DNA of 52,317 nt from Lentisphaerota bacterium. GTDB lineage: Bacteria; Verrucomicrobiota; Lentisphaeria; Victivallales; Victivallaceae. The notes below the pieces were generated by a model. It was not told where the DNA came from. It did no database searches and was given only the letters and a program-made list of their open reading frames with translations. The stretch's first letter is position 1, and each line of letters begins with the position of its first letter. The DNA lies in assembly GCA_015061805.1 (NCBI GenBank), contig SUVV01000018.1, positions 1 through 52,317 on the forward strand. The letters run 5' to 3'. Positions 17,571-26,784 of the stretch are shown here, piece after piece. A program made the position numbers and the translations under genes.

Positions 17571-17984
17571 ATGAATTGTGAAAAACTTCGGAATTTTCTC
17601 AACAGCAATGACAGTTTCTGCCGTCATTGCAGCATCCATCTCACTCATGTTGCCCCCGGAGAAGCCACTGCCGAACTGGAGATCACTTCCGATTCGATGA
17701 ACAGCCGCAACGTGGTTCAGGGCGGCGCCATCATGACCCTTGCCGATTTCGCCTTTGCCGGAGCCGCCAACGCTCACGGGCACACCACTGTTTCGACCGG
17801 AGTTACCACCCACTTTCTCCGTCCGGGAACGGGCAGAAAACTTTTCGCCCGGGCAAAAGCGCTCCACCACGGGCGCACCACCTGTTTATATCAGGTCGAC
17901 GTCACCGATGAACAGAATGAACTGGTGGCATCGGCAAGTGTCAGCGGTTTCACGATTTCCCCGGCCCCGGTTATAGAGGATTGA
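17571..17984 (+). CDS. PaaI-family hotdog thioesterase
   Basis: A 137-residue hotdog-fold acyl-CoA thioesterase. The family core is visible: SRNVVQGGAIMTLADFAFAGAAN (N...VQGG...LAD, with the catalytic Asp), then TTVSTGVTTHFLRPG and the final strand LVASASVSGF. It starts 13 bases after the NifX-like gene and ends 6 bases before copA. An N-terminal CRHCSIHL contains two Cys of unknown meaning. The substrate (phenylacetyl-CoA-like or other acyl-CoA) cannot be told. Confidence 0.85.
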   Translation: MNCEKLRNFLNSNDSFCRHCSIHLTHVAPGEATAELEITSDSMNSRNVVQGGAIMTLADFAFAGAANAHGHTTVSTGVTTHFLRPGTGRKLFARAKALHHGRTTCLYQVDVTDEQNELVASASVSGFTISPAPVIED

Positions 17985-17990
17985 ATACTT

Positions 17991-20171
17991 ATGAAAGAGA
18001 AGTCACGCACCTGCATCGTCCGCGGCATGCGCTGTGCCGGATGTTCCGCCAAGGTGGAAAAACATATTGCCGCTCTGCCCGGAGCCGAAAATGTGGTCGT
18101 AAATTATGCATCCGGCACATTGACCCACACCTCAAATCCCGCAGTACTTCCGGATGAAACCATCTTTGAAGCAGTAAAAAAACTGGGCTTCAGCGCGGAA
18201 CCACCCCCGAAAGACCCGGCGGAAGAGGAGAAAAAAGAACTGCTGATCTGGAAACGCGAATTACGCAATTTCATCATTGCCGCCATATTCACGATCATAC
18301 TTTCTGTTTACTCATTTTGCACCGTCCACGCAAGTTTGATTCTGCAGGGGATATTGCTCATCCCCGTCCTTGCCGCCGCCCGGAAAATTTTCTCCTCCGG
18401 CATCCCGGCACTGCTGCGCGGCGCGCCGGACATGGATTCGCTGATCGCCTGCGGCGCCGGAACCGGAATAATCGCCCCCGTTATCCTGCTTTTTACCGCA
18501 GCAGGAAAAACTCATTTCCACGCAAGTTTCGATGCTTCGGCAATGATCCTCACTCTGGTCATGCTGGGCAGATTATTGGAGAAAAATGCCCGCCGCAAAG
18601 TTTCCGGCGCCATCCGGGAATTGCTGAAACTTACACCGCAAACAGCCGAACTCATCACCCCGGACGGTACCGTGGAGATTGCCGTATCCGCCTTGCAATG
18701 CGGACAGCTTATCCGGGTTCGTCCGGGCGGCTCCATCCCGGCAGACGGCATCGTGATCTCCGGCAGTTCCTCCGTCAATGAAGCGATGCTCAGCGGCGAA
18801 GCGATCCCCGTCGACAAAGCCCCCGGTGCAGAGGTTTCCGGAGGAACACTCAACCTCAACGGCGTGTTGGAAATCAAAGTCACCGCCTCCGGAGAAACCA
18901 GCGTACTCGGCAAAATCATCAAACTGGTTTCCGAAGCCCAGAGTTCCCGCCCGCCGGTGGCAAAACTTGCCAACAAAGTTTCCGGTGTATTCACCTGGAT
19001 GATCTTTGCCGCCGCCGCAATCACTGCCGCATTGTGGCTGTTCTCCGGAGCGCCGCTGCCGATCGCCTTGAACTATGCCCTTTCAGTACTGGTGGTTGCC
19101 TGCCCCTGCGCGCTTGGCTTGGCAACGCCGATCGCGCTGATCGCCGGTATCGGCAGAGGCGCCGCCGCCGGACTGCTCATCAAAAACGGAACGGCTCTGG
19201 AAAACTGTGCCAAAAGCAGAACCATTATTTTCGACAAGACCGGGACTCTCACTTCGGGGGTACCGGAGATCAAAAGAATCGTTTTCACTCCGGCAACCGT
19301 CAACAGCGAAGCCGAACTGCTGAACTTCGCCGCCGCTGCTGAACAGAATTCATCTCATCCGCTGGCAGAAGCGGTCGTCCGTTTTGCTTCCGGAGAATAC
19401 CGGAACATCAAGGTTTCAGATTTTTCCGACCGGAGCGGTTATGGCATTTCCTGCAAACTCGACGGTACGCACTGGCACTTCGGCAATGAAGCAATGATGA
19501 AAGAGTTGGGTATTGAGTGCGATATTCCGGCAGATTTCTCCGGATTCACGGTGATTTTCTGTGCAAAAGAGAACAAACTTGCCGGAATAATCGGCGCCGG
19601 AGATACGCTGAAAAAGGATACCTGTTCCGTTATCGCCCGCCTGAAAGCAGCCGGATTCCGCTGCATCATGCTGACCGGCGACAATCCTGCCGCCGCCGGA
19701 CGCTGTGCCGGCAACTGCGGTATTGAAGAATTTTACGCCTCGCTCACTCCGTCAGGCAAAGTTCAACAGATCAACTCCATAAGAAAAGAGATCACCACTC
19801 CGCTGATCATGGTCGGTGACGGCATCAACGATGCTCCGGCATTGGCTCAAGCCGACGTCGGTATCGCCATCGGTTCCGGAACCGCAGTGGCATTGGAGAG
19901 CGCCGATATCATCCTGCAGGGCAGCGATCTTGCCGGATGCCGGGATGCGATAACCTTGAGTCAGGCGACCTTCCGGGTGATCCGTCAAAATCTGTTCTGG
20001 GCATTTTTCTACAACTTCGGAGCAATTCCTGTCGCCGCCGGAGCAGTTGCCGCGCTGGGCGGTTTTTCACTGAATCCGGTCATCTGCGCCGGAACCATGG
20101 CTGCAAGTTCACTCACCGTCGTCCTCAACGCCTTGCGATTGCTCAAACTGAAAATGGAACGTTTACCATGA
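17991..20171 (+). CDS. copA: P1B-type copper-exporting ATPase CopA
   Basis: A 726-residue inner-membrane heavy-metal ATPase. It has one N-terminal HMA domain with the GMRCAGC metal site (Cys15, Cys18), paired membrane helices, the CPC motif at residues 371-373 (VVACPCALGLATP), the phosphorylated Asp415 in DKTGT, SSHPLAEA, and GDGINDAP around residue 610. The CPC motif and HMA point to Cu(I)/Ag(I). GAATACTTATG has only a weak ribosome site. The stop overlaps the next ATG by 4 bases, so translation is coupled to the permease behind it. Confidence 0.95.
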   Translation: MKEKSRTCIVRGMRCAGCSAKVEKHIAALPGAENVVVNYASGTLTHTSNPAVLPDETIFEAVKKLGFSAEPPPKDPAEEEKKELLIWKRELRNFIIAAIFTIILSVYSFCTVHASLILQGILLIPVLAAARKIFSSGIPALLRGAPDMDSLIACGAGTGIIAPVILLFTAAGKTHFHASFDASAMILTLVMLGRLLEKNARRKVSGAIRELLKLTPQTAELITPDGTVEIAVSALQCGQLIRVRPGGSIPADGIVISGSSSVNEAMLSGEAIPVDKAPGAEVSGGTLNLNGVLEIKVTASGETSVLGKIIKLVSEAQSSRPPVAKLANKVSGVFTWMIFAAAAITAALWLFSGAPLPIALNYALSVLVVACPCALGLATPIALIAGIGRGAAAGLLIKNGTALENCAKSRTIIFDKTGTLTSGVPEIKRIVFTPATVNSEAELLNFAAAAEQNSSHPLAEAVVRFASGEYRNIKVSDFSDRSGYGISCKLDGTHWHFGNEAMMKELGIECDIPADFSGFTVIFCAKENKLAGIIGAGDTLKKDTCSVIARLKAAGFRCIMLTGDNPAAAGRCAGNCGIEEFYASLTPSGKVQQINSIRKEITTPLIMVGDGINDAPALAQADVGIAIGSGTAVALESADIILQGSDLAGCRDAITLSQATFRVIRQNLFWAFFYNFGAIPVAAGAVAALGGFSLNPVICAGTMAASSLTVVLNALRLLKLKMERLP

Positions 20172-21337
20172 AAGATCCCCGGCTCTCCTCACCCGTCCGT
20201 ACTGCATGGCGCCGCTTCCGGAGCGCGCCGCTTGCACGGGTCGGCATTTCCGGGATAACCCTGCTGGTCATCCCGGCGCTTTATGCACCGTTTCTGGTGA
20301 ATCAGCGCCCGCTGATCATGAAATCAGACGGGGAGTGGTCAATGCCGTTTCTGCGCTATCTTTTCGCGCCGGAGAGCCCGGAGAAACTGGTCGAACAGAC
20401 CTTTAATTTTCTGGCGGTTTATCTGCCGCTGCTGTTATTGTTCATGCTGATAAAACAAGTAAAAACCCGCAGGATAGTGAGTATTGCCGCCGCCATATTG
20501 CTGACGATCCCCTTTTTCACCGTGCCGGAGAAGATGGAACGGACCGACTACCGCACACTGGCTGAATCCGGCAGAATTTCCGCGATCTTCGCCCCCATCC
20601 CCTACGGTCCATTTGAAAGCTGCGCCGCCCCGTTTGAAAAACCGTCGCGCCGCCATATTTTCGGTTGTGACGATATCGGCAGGGATGTTGCCGGACGTTT
20701 GATCTGCGGAGCGAGAGTTTCGCTTGCCGTCGGATTGTTCGCCACCTTGACCGCCTTGTCTCTGGGAACCGCCGCCGGTTTGGCGACCGGGTATTTCCGG
20801 GGGAAATTCGATCTGTTCATGATGCGTCTGGTGGAAATCCTGATGTGTTTTCCCACCTTTTTACTGCTGTTGATACTGATGTCGCTGCTGAGCGACTACA
20901 ACTTCACCCAGTCCATCCCGCTGCTCATCGGCGTGATCGGACTTACCGGATGGATCGGGCCCGCCCTGCTCGTGCGCGGCGAAGTTCTGAAACAAAGCGC
21001 CCTGCCCTATGTCAAAAGCTGCATTGTCGCAGGGCTCCCGGTCAGCCGGATACTCTTCCGCCATCTGCTGCCGAACATTCTGCCGCCGGTGCTGATCAGT
21101 TTCACCTTCGGCGTTGCCGGGGCGATCATGTCGGAAAGCGGCTTGAGTTTCCTCGGATTCGGTGTGCAGATGCCGACCGCCAGTTGGGGAAATCTGCTCC
21201 GTCAGGCGTTCGACAATCCGCTCGACCACTGGCATCTGACCGTATTCCCCGGTGCGGCGCTGTTTATTGCGGTGATATCGTTCAACTTTACCGGAGAGGG
21301 GTTGCGCCGCGCCCTCGCCCCGGAGAAAGCAGAGTGA
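20168..21337 (+). CDS. Orphan OppC/DppC-type ABC transporter permease
   Basis: This 389-residue inner-membrane permease has an extended N-terminal region with two or three extra hydrophobic segments, then the typical BPD_transp_1 core: GCDDIGRDVAGRLICGARVS, LATGYFRGKFDLFMMR, LVRGEVLKQSALPY, and the C-terminal SGLSFLGFGVQMPTASWGN. That signature belongs to the OppC/DppC/YejE half of peptide or nickel importers. It overlaps copA (ATGA) and hydE (GTGA). No partner permease, ATPase or binding protein is in the window, so it must work with distant genes. Nickel or peptide import are both possible. Confidence 0.88.
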   Translation: MKDPRLSSPVRTAWRRFRSAPLARVGISGITLLVIPALYAPFLVNQRPLIMKSDGEWSMPFLRYLFAPESPEKLVEQTFNFLAVYLPLLLLFMLIKQVKTRRIVSIAAAILLTIPFFTVPEKMERTDYRTLAESGRISAIFAPIPYGPFESCAAPFEKPSRRHIFGCDDIGRDVAGRLICGARVSLAVGLFATLTALSLGTAAGLATGYFRGKFDLFMMRLVEILMCFPTFLLLLILMSLLSDYNFTQSIPLLIGVIGLTGWIGPALLVRGEVLKQSALPYVKSCIVAGLPVSRILFRHLLPNILPPVLISFTFGVAGAIMSESGLSFLGFGVQMPTASWGNLLRQAFDNPLDHWHLTVFPGAALFIAVISFNFTGEGLRRALAPEKAE

Positions 21338-22452
21338 CTGTGAAAGTTAAAAAATATATCGAACTTCTTGAAACTGCCTACTGCGGGAAAAAACTCTCTT
21401 TGCGCCAGATCGAATCTCTGCTCACTCCACCGGATGCCGAGTGCGAGCAGAAATTATTCAACACAGCGCTTAAACTCAAACGGGAACTTTTCGGCAATCT
21501 GGTGAATTTGCGCGGACTTATCGAATTTTCCAATATCTGTACGCGCGATTGTTTCTACTGCGGCATCCGCCGGAGCAATGCAAAAGTTTCCCGCTACACC
21601 ATGAGCGAAGATGAGATCGTATGCAGTGCGGCTCTGGCATCGGAATTCGGTTACGGCGCAGTCGTCCTGCAAAGCGGTGAACGCGAAGACCCCGCATTCA
21701 CCCGGCAGGTCACCCGGCTGATCGAAAAGATCAATGCCCTGCCCAATCCCCCGGCAATCACGCTATCCTGCGGCGAACAGAGTTTGCAGACCTACCGGGA
21801 ATGGGCCGCCGCCGGAGCAAAGCGCTATTTGCTGCGTATTGAAAGTTCTTCTCCGGAAATATTCTCCGCCATCCATCCGGAAGAATCCACTCTTGCCTCC
21901 CGGAAAGCGGCGCTCCGCCGGATCCGCAAGGCAGGTTTCCAGACCGGTACCGGTGTCATGATCGGACTTCCGGGACAAACCTTGCATCATCTGGCAAAGG
22001 ATATCAAGTTTTTCCGGGATGCCGATGTGGATATGATCGGCATGGGACCGTTCCTGCCGCAGAGCGATACGCCGATGGGAGATGCCCCCGATGACCCGGA
22101 AACGGTAAAGTGCCGTTTTTCCCGGGCGTTACGGATGATCGCTGTCACCCGGCTGGTACTGAGAGATGTGAATATCGCTTCCACGACAGCACTTCAGGCC
22201 CTCGACCCGGAAAACGGCAGAGAAAAGGGAGTGCTCGCCGGAGCAAATGTCATCATGCCCAATGTCGGAAACGTGAACTACCGCCGGGACTATCAGCTTT
22301 ACAACGGCAAACCGGCGCTGGATGAAAACGGCGAAAACATCCGCCGTCAACTGTTGGAATCTCTGCAGAAGATCGGCGAACTCCCCCGGTGGGACAGTTC
22401 CGGAGATCCGCCCCACTTCGTCAAACGGACTGCCGGAGCCGGAAAGGTTTGA
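21334..22452 (+). CDS. hydE: [FeFe]-hydrogenase maturase HydE (radical SAM)
   Basis: A 372-residue radical SAM enzyme with CTRDCFYC (Cys69, Cys73, Cys76) binding the [4Fe-4S] cluster, a preceding LRGLIEFSNICTRDCFYCGI, RYLLRIESS and GMGPFLPQSDTPMGDAP. These strings match HydE, which helps build the dithiomethylamine ligand of the H-cluster. The GTG at 21334 overlaps the permease stop by 4 bases and follows GGAGAAAG. hydF, hydG and the hydrogenase are not nearby. It indicates H2 metabolism in a fermentative anaerobe. BioB and PylB are relatives, but the fit to HydE is better. Confidence 0.9.
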   Translation: MTVKVKKYIELLETAYCGKKLSLRQIESLLTPPDAECEQKLFNTALKLKRELFGNLVNLRGLIEFSNICTRDCFYCGIRRSNAKVSRYTMSEDEIVCSAALASEFGYGAVVLQSGEREDPAFTRQVTRLIEKINALPNPPAITLSCGEQSLQTYREWAAAGAKRYLLRIESSSPEIFSAIHPEESTLASRKAALRRIRKAGFQTGTGVMIGLPGQTLHHLAKDIKFFRDADVDMIGMGPFLPQSDTPMGDAPDDPETVKCRFSRALRMIAVTRLVLRDVNIASTTALQALDPENGREKGVLAGANVIMPNVGNVNYRRDYQLYNGKPALDENGENIRRQLLESLQKIGELPRWDSSGDPPHFVKRTAGAGKV

Positions 22453-22653
22453 CAAGGTAAAACTTCTCATGACATTCCACAGGAAACTGCATACTCTTTC
22501 TGCGTAAAACCGGCTTTTTAAGAGCATAACAAAAGATATCCGGCAGAACTCTGCAAAGCGTATAAAAATATCCCGGCAGTTACCAGGGATGGTTTGACAG
22601 ATTGAAAACTTTGAAAATAGTGCATTTTTTCTTGGATTTACGCAACTTTGATA

Positions 22654-22682
22654 TTGACAAAAAACTGTTTTAATGCTAAATT
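22654..22682 (+). promoter_or_regulatory. Promoter for the EIIA-Zn ribbon-secA region
   Basis: Perfect TTGACA (22654-22659), 17 bases and TAAATT (22677-22682), about 90 bases before the EIIA gene. The 325-base gap 22453-22777 holds this promoter and no gene I can support. Confidence 0.72.
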
Positions 22683-22777
22683 TATCATCGTGCAGTTTGT
22701 AAACCATACAAATTCGCCTGAAAAAATAACAATATAACAACTTGCAAAAGCATGTTAATAAAAGAAGGTTGAAGGCT

Positions 22778-23245
22778 ATGAAAATCGATTTTGCCCAGTT
22801 CGTTGACAAAGATTCAGTGATGACTCTGGTCGGCAAAACCAAACTTGAAGTAATGGATCAGTTGATATCCCGCGCGGCGGATCTTACCAAACTGAGCCGT
22901 GACCTCATCTTCCGCTTGGTCTGGAAACGCGAACAGATGATGACCACCGGTGTCGGCGGAAAACTTGCTCTGCCCCACATCCGAATCAACGATATCCTGC
23001 ATCCGTATGTCATCGTCGGCGTCTGCGAAAACCCCATCGAAGATTACCATGGTCAGGACGATCAGCCGGTTCAGGTCATCGTTTTCACCGTTGCCCCCGA
23101 CGAAAATCAGGAAGCCTATCTCCAGCTGCTCAGCAGCATCTCCCGCCGTCTGCGCAACCCCAAACTGATCGAACAGATGCTCGGAACCGTCGGCAATACC
23201 GTTGACCTGCTCAACGTTGTCAAACAGGAAAGCGATCCCCAATGA
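22778..23245 (+). CDS. PTS EIIA (fructose/PtsN type) domain protein
   Basis: A 155-residue stand-alone PTS_EIIA_2 domain. The phospho-accepting His67 lies in GGKLALPHIRIND, preceded by RLVWKREQMMTTGVG as in PtsN (EIIA-Ntr). No PTS sugar permease is adjacent, so a regulatory role is more likely than sugar transport. I chose the ATG at 22778 after AAGGCT. It is preceded by a near-consensus promoter and overlaps the next gene by 4 bases (ATGA). Its phosphate donor (EI/HPr-like) is not in the window. Confidence 0.87.
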   Translation: MKIDFAQFVDKDSVMTLVGKTKLEVMDQLISRAADLTKLSRDLIFRLVWKREQMMTTGVGGKLALPHIRINDILHPYVIVGVCENPIEDYHGQDDQPVQVIVFTVAPDENQEAYLQLLSSISRRLRNPKLIEQMLGTVGNTVDLLNVVKQESDPQ

Positions 23246-23625
23246 GTTCTGCAAACGGAAACACCGCACGCCTGGACTTCTGCTGTCAGACCGAAAATTG
23301 TTCCGGTGTTGTGAAGTTCAATCTCTCCGATGTGGCTGACCCGGATTTTCAGGCGATCTGCCCGGTGTGTCACCGGGCGTACGCTCTGGATGACTCCATG
23401 CGGGGCAAACTCCAGCGGATGATGGAACTGATCATCGCCATCCGCAATAGTGAAGATATTCTCGGTGACAGCGTGGTTTCCGTGAACGTTGCCGGAGGTG
23501 AGGTAAGAATTCCCTACGCATTGCTCCTCTCCCGGCTCAATACCATAATTACTCTGGAGATCAACGGTAACAAAACAGATTTCCACCTCTGGGTGGAGCC
23601 GTCTTCCCCAAACACTTTCCGATAA
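23242..23625 (+). CDS. Hypothetical protein with Zn-ribbon-like Cys pattern
   Basis: A 127-residue protein translationally coupled to the EIIA gene (ATGA overlap). It has DFCCQTENCSG and then CPVCHRAYAL, a spacing typical of a small zinc ribbon, followed by a helix (KLQRMMELIIAIRNS) and a beta-rich tail. I do not recognise a family. Coupling with an EIIA domain and its place upstream of secA suggest a conserved regulatory pair, but nothing in the sequence shows the target. Confidence 0.72.
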   Translation: MSSANGNTARLDFCCQTENCSGVVKFNLSDVADPDFQAICPVCHRAYALDDSMRGKLQRMMELIIAIRNSEDILGDSVVSVNVAGGEVRIPYALLLSRLNTIITLEINGNKTDFHLWVEPSSPNTFR

Positions 23626-23640
23626 TGGAAAGTTTTCCGC

Positions 23641-23714
23641 CCGGCAGGCGTCATCCTGCCGGACGGTGAACAACAAAAATGATATTATTTTGCGCGCCGG
23701 GTAAAGTCCCGGCG
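23641..23714 (+). terminator. Two hairpins upstream of secA
   Basis: CCGGCAGG/CCTGCCGG (23641-23662) and CGCCGGG/CCCGGCG (23695-23714). Neither is followed by a T-run, so they may be attenuator-like or mRNA-stabilising elements in the secA leader rather than a plain terminator. Confidence 0.4.
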
Positions 23715-23757
23715 TGATGTGTTATTAAAAAGAGAGATTTTGAGAAGGAGGAGTTGA

Positions 23758-26733
23758 ATGTTCAGCGCCATTTTCAAGGCAATATTCGGCACCAAATCCC
23801 AGCGGGATGTCAAAAAAATGCTTCCGCTGGTCCGCCGTATCAATGAAATAGAAATCCAGCTCCAGCAGTTGACCGACGAACAGTTGCAGGCAAAAACCCC
23901 GGAATTCAAAAACCGCCTTGCCAACGGAGAAACGCTGGATGATCTGATGTGCGAAGCATTCGCCGTAGTCAAGAATGCCTGCCGCAGAATGTGCGGCAAA
24001 GAGTTTGAAGTCTGCGGTCAGATGATGAAGTGGGACATGGTTCCCTTTGATGTCCAGATCATGGGCGGTATCGCCCTGCATCGCGGCTCGATCGCGGAAA
24101 TGGCGACCGGTGAAGGTAAAACTCTGGTGGCAACCATGCCGCTCTACCTCAATGCACTCTCCGGACGCAACTGTCAGCTCGTCACCGTCAACGATTACCT
24201 TGCCCGCCGCGACTCCAGCTGGATGGGCGTGATCTTCCGCTTCCTCGGACTCACCGTCGGCTGTCTGCAGAATATGCAGATGCCCGATGAACGCCGTGAA
24301 CAGTACAACTGCGACATCACCTACGGTACCAACAGCGAATTCGGATTCGACTACCTCCGGGATATGGGTATGGCAAGCGATGCCGATCAACTGGTTCAGC
24401 GTGATCACTACTTCGCCATCGTCGACGAAATCGACAGCATCCTCATCGACGAAGCCCGTACTCCGCTGATCATCTCCGGTCCGGTTCCGATGTCCAAAGA
24501 CCAGTTCAGCGAACTCAAACCGCTGGTCGCCGACCTCTACAGCCGTCAGAATATGCTCTGCTCCCGGTTGGTCCGGGAAGCCAGAGAAGTGCTGGACAGG
24601 GAAAATATTTCCGATGCCGAATTTGAAGGAGCCATCACCAAATTGCTTCAGGTCAAGTTCGGTATGCCGACTCACCGTCAGCTGCTCCACGCCTTTGAAA
24701 ACGGCGAGATCCTGCGCGAAGTCGATCGGCTCGATTCCAAAGTCCACAGCGACAACAACCGCGGCATGCTTCAGGAAGTTCAGAGCGTACTCTACTTCAC
24801 CATCGACGAAAAAACCCACGAAGCCGACCTCACCGAACTCGGCCGCCGTACCATCAGTCCGGATGACCCGGCTGGCTTCATCATCCCCGATCTGCTGGGC
24901 GAACTCCACAAGATCGAAATTGACGAGACCCTTTCCGCCGCCGGAAAGATCGAAGCCAAAGAGAAGTTCCAGGAGTATTTCACCGACAAGAGCGAACGCC
25001 TCCACGACCTTTCCCAGCTGCTCAAGGCCTACTGCCTGTTTGAAAAGGATGTCAACTACGTGGTCATGGACCGCAAAGTGATGATCGTCGACGAACACAC
25101 CGGCCGTCTGATGCCCGGACGCCGCTTCTCCGACGGTCTGCATCAGGCTCTCGAAGCCAAAGAAGGCGTCCCGGTCGAAGCCGAAACCCAGACCATGGCT
25201 ACCATCACCATTCAGAACTACTTCCGCATGTATGACAAACTTGCCGGCATGACCGGTACTGCGGAAACTGAAGCTAACGAATTCCATCAGATCTACAAAC
25301 TGGATGTGGTGGTCATCCCGACCAACCGTCCCTGCATCCGGAAAGATGACAGCGACTCAATTTTCAAGACCAAACGGGAAAAATTCAACGCCATCCTCGA
25401 CGATATCGAAGAGCGCTATGAAGCAGGTCAGCCGGTTCTGCTCGGTACGATCTCGGTCGATGATTCAGAAAAACTCTCCCGCATGCTCAAGATCCGCAAC
25501 ATCCCGCACAACGTACTCAACGCCAAAAACCATCAGCGCGAAGCGGAGATCGTCGCCCATGCCGGACAGATCAAGGCGGTCACCGTTGCGACCAACATGG
25601 CCGGACGCGGTACTGACATCAAACTCGGTCCCGGCGTTGCTGAACTGGGCGGTCTGCATGTAATCGGCAGTTCCCGTCACGATTCCCGGCGTATCGACCG
25701 TCAGCTGCGCGGACGCTGTTCCCGCCAGGGCGACCCCGGCAGTTCCAAATTCTACGTCTCCCTCGAAGATGATCTGATGCGTCTTTTCGGCGGCGACCGT
25801 ATCGTCAAGATTTTCGACCGTTTCGGTCTCAAAGAGGGTGATGAACTCCAGCACCCCTGGCTCGACCACTCCATCGAAACCGCCCAGAAACGGGTCGAAC
25901 AGCAGCACTTCTCCATCCGTAAGCGCACATTGGATTTCGACGATGTGATGAATAAACAGCGCGAAATCGTCTATGCCCTGCGCAAAGATGCGCTGCTTTC
26001 AGAAAATCCCCACGATGTGCTTTTCGGCATCATCGATCAGATCGTGGAAACTGAAGTCAGCAATGCCGCCAACGCTTCCGCTGCCAAAAAAGAGGACAAC
26101 CGCTTTGACCGCGAAGCCCTTGCCGCCGCGCTCAATGCGATCTTCCCGCTGGAATTCACTGCGGCGGATCTTTCTGAAGGTATCGTCAATGACAAGCTGA
26201 CCGCTCCCCGCACCCTCGAACTCCAGATCATCGACAAGATCGAAAACGCCTACAAAAACCGCAACGAAGGCATGCCGGAGGAACAGCTCGCCTATCTGCA
26301 GCGCCACACTATCCTTGAAGCGCTCGACCGGCTGTGGCAGGAACACCTCTATGCCATGGATCATCTGCGTTCCAGTATGTCACTGCGGGTCTACGCCCAG
26401 AAAGATCCCCTCGTCGAATACAAAAATGAAGCATTCGGCATCTTCAAAAGCATGATGGATCAGGTCTATCTGGATGTGGCGAAAAACCTCTTCCGCCTCA
26501 CCATCACCCGTCTGGAATCTCTTGAAGAACTGCTCAGTTCCATGCCGCAGGAGATGGTTCACCAGACATTGGAACAGTTCGGCGGACAACTCCCCGGCGC
26601 GGAAGATATCCCTGCCGAACCGCAGGAGGAGATCCACTTCACCTTTCACCGGGAAACCCCGAAAGTCGGCCGCAATGACATCTGTCCCTGCGGCAGCGGA
26701 AAAAAATATAAAAAATGTTGCGGCAAAGAGTGA
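23758..26733 (+). CDS. secA: Preprotein translocase ATPase SecA
   Basis: This 991-residue motor drives proteins through SecYEG. Walker A MATGEGKT lies at about residues 114-121, Walker [17 protein letters not shown] near residue 223, [12 protein letters not shown] and [15 protein letters not shown] follow, and the C-terminal zinc tail [13 protein letters not shown] sits at residues 977-989. The length exceeds E. coli SecA (901), mainly through an expanded segment around residues 270-420. A strong AAGGAGGAG site precedes the ATG. It is needed for the many secreted proteins in this window. Confidence 0.98.
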   Translation: MFSAIFKAIFGTKSQRDVKKMLPLVRRINEIEIQLQQLTDEQLQAKTPEFKNRLANGETLDDLMCEAFAVVKNACRRMCGKEFEVCGQMMKWDMVPFDVQIMGGIALHRGSIAEMATGEGKTLVATMPLYLNALSGRNCQLVTVNDYLARRDSSWMGVIFRFLGLTVGCLQNMQMPDERREQYNCDITYGTNSEFGFDYLRDMGMASDADQLVQRDHYFAIVDEIDSILIDEARTPLIISGPVPMSKDQFSELKPLVADLYSRQNMLCSRLVREAREVLDRENISDAEFEGAITKLLQVKFGMPTHRQLLHAFENGEILREVDRLDSKVHSDNNRGMLQEVQSVLYFTIDEKTHEADLTELGRRTISPDDPAGFIIPDLLGELHKIEIDETLSAAGKIEAKEKFQEYFTDKSERLHDLSQLLKAYCLFEKDVNYVVMDRKVMIVDEHTGRLMPGRRFSDGLHQALEAKEGVPVEAETQTMATITIQNYFRMYDKLAGMTGTAETEANEFHQIYKLDVVVIPTNRPCIRKDDSDSIFKTKREKFNAILDDIEERYEAGQPVLLGTISVDDSEKLSRMLKIRNIPHNVLNAKNHQREAEIVAHAGQIKAVTVATNMAGRGTDIKLGPGVAELGGLHVIGSSRHDSRRIDRQLRGRCSRQGDPGSSKFYVSLEDDLMRLFGGDRIVKIFDRFGLKEGDELQHPWLDHSIETAQKRVEQQHFSIRKRTLDFDDVMNKQREIVYALRKDALLSENPHDVLFGIIDQIVETEVSNAANASAAKKEDNRFDREALAAALNAIFPLEFTAADLSEGIVNDKLTAPRTLELQIIDKIENAYKNRNEGMPEEQLAYLQRHTILEALDRLWQEHLYAMDHLRSSMSLRVYAQKDPLVEYKNEAFGIFKSMMDQVYLDVAKNLFRLTITRLESLEELLSSMPQEMVHQTLEQFGGQLPGAEDIPAEPQEEIHFTFHRETPKVGRNDICPCGSGKKYKKCCGKE

Positions 26734-26784
26734 TTATCCACCCGGTGCTGAACGATTAAATCATAATTACGGAGTCTGATTCAA

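Noticed and set aside
20845-21333. N-terminal extension of hydE in its own frame
   Set aside because: This stretch overlaps the permease gene in another frame. The GTG at 21334 with ribosome site gives the expected HydE start and length.
23725-25287. Long minus-strand frame opposite secA
   Set aside because: A shadow of the strongly biased secA codons; no domain and no ribosome site. The same holds for 26908-29049 opposite valS.
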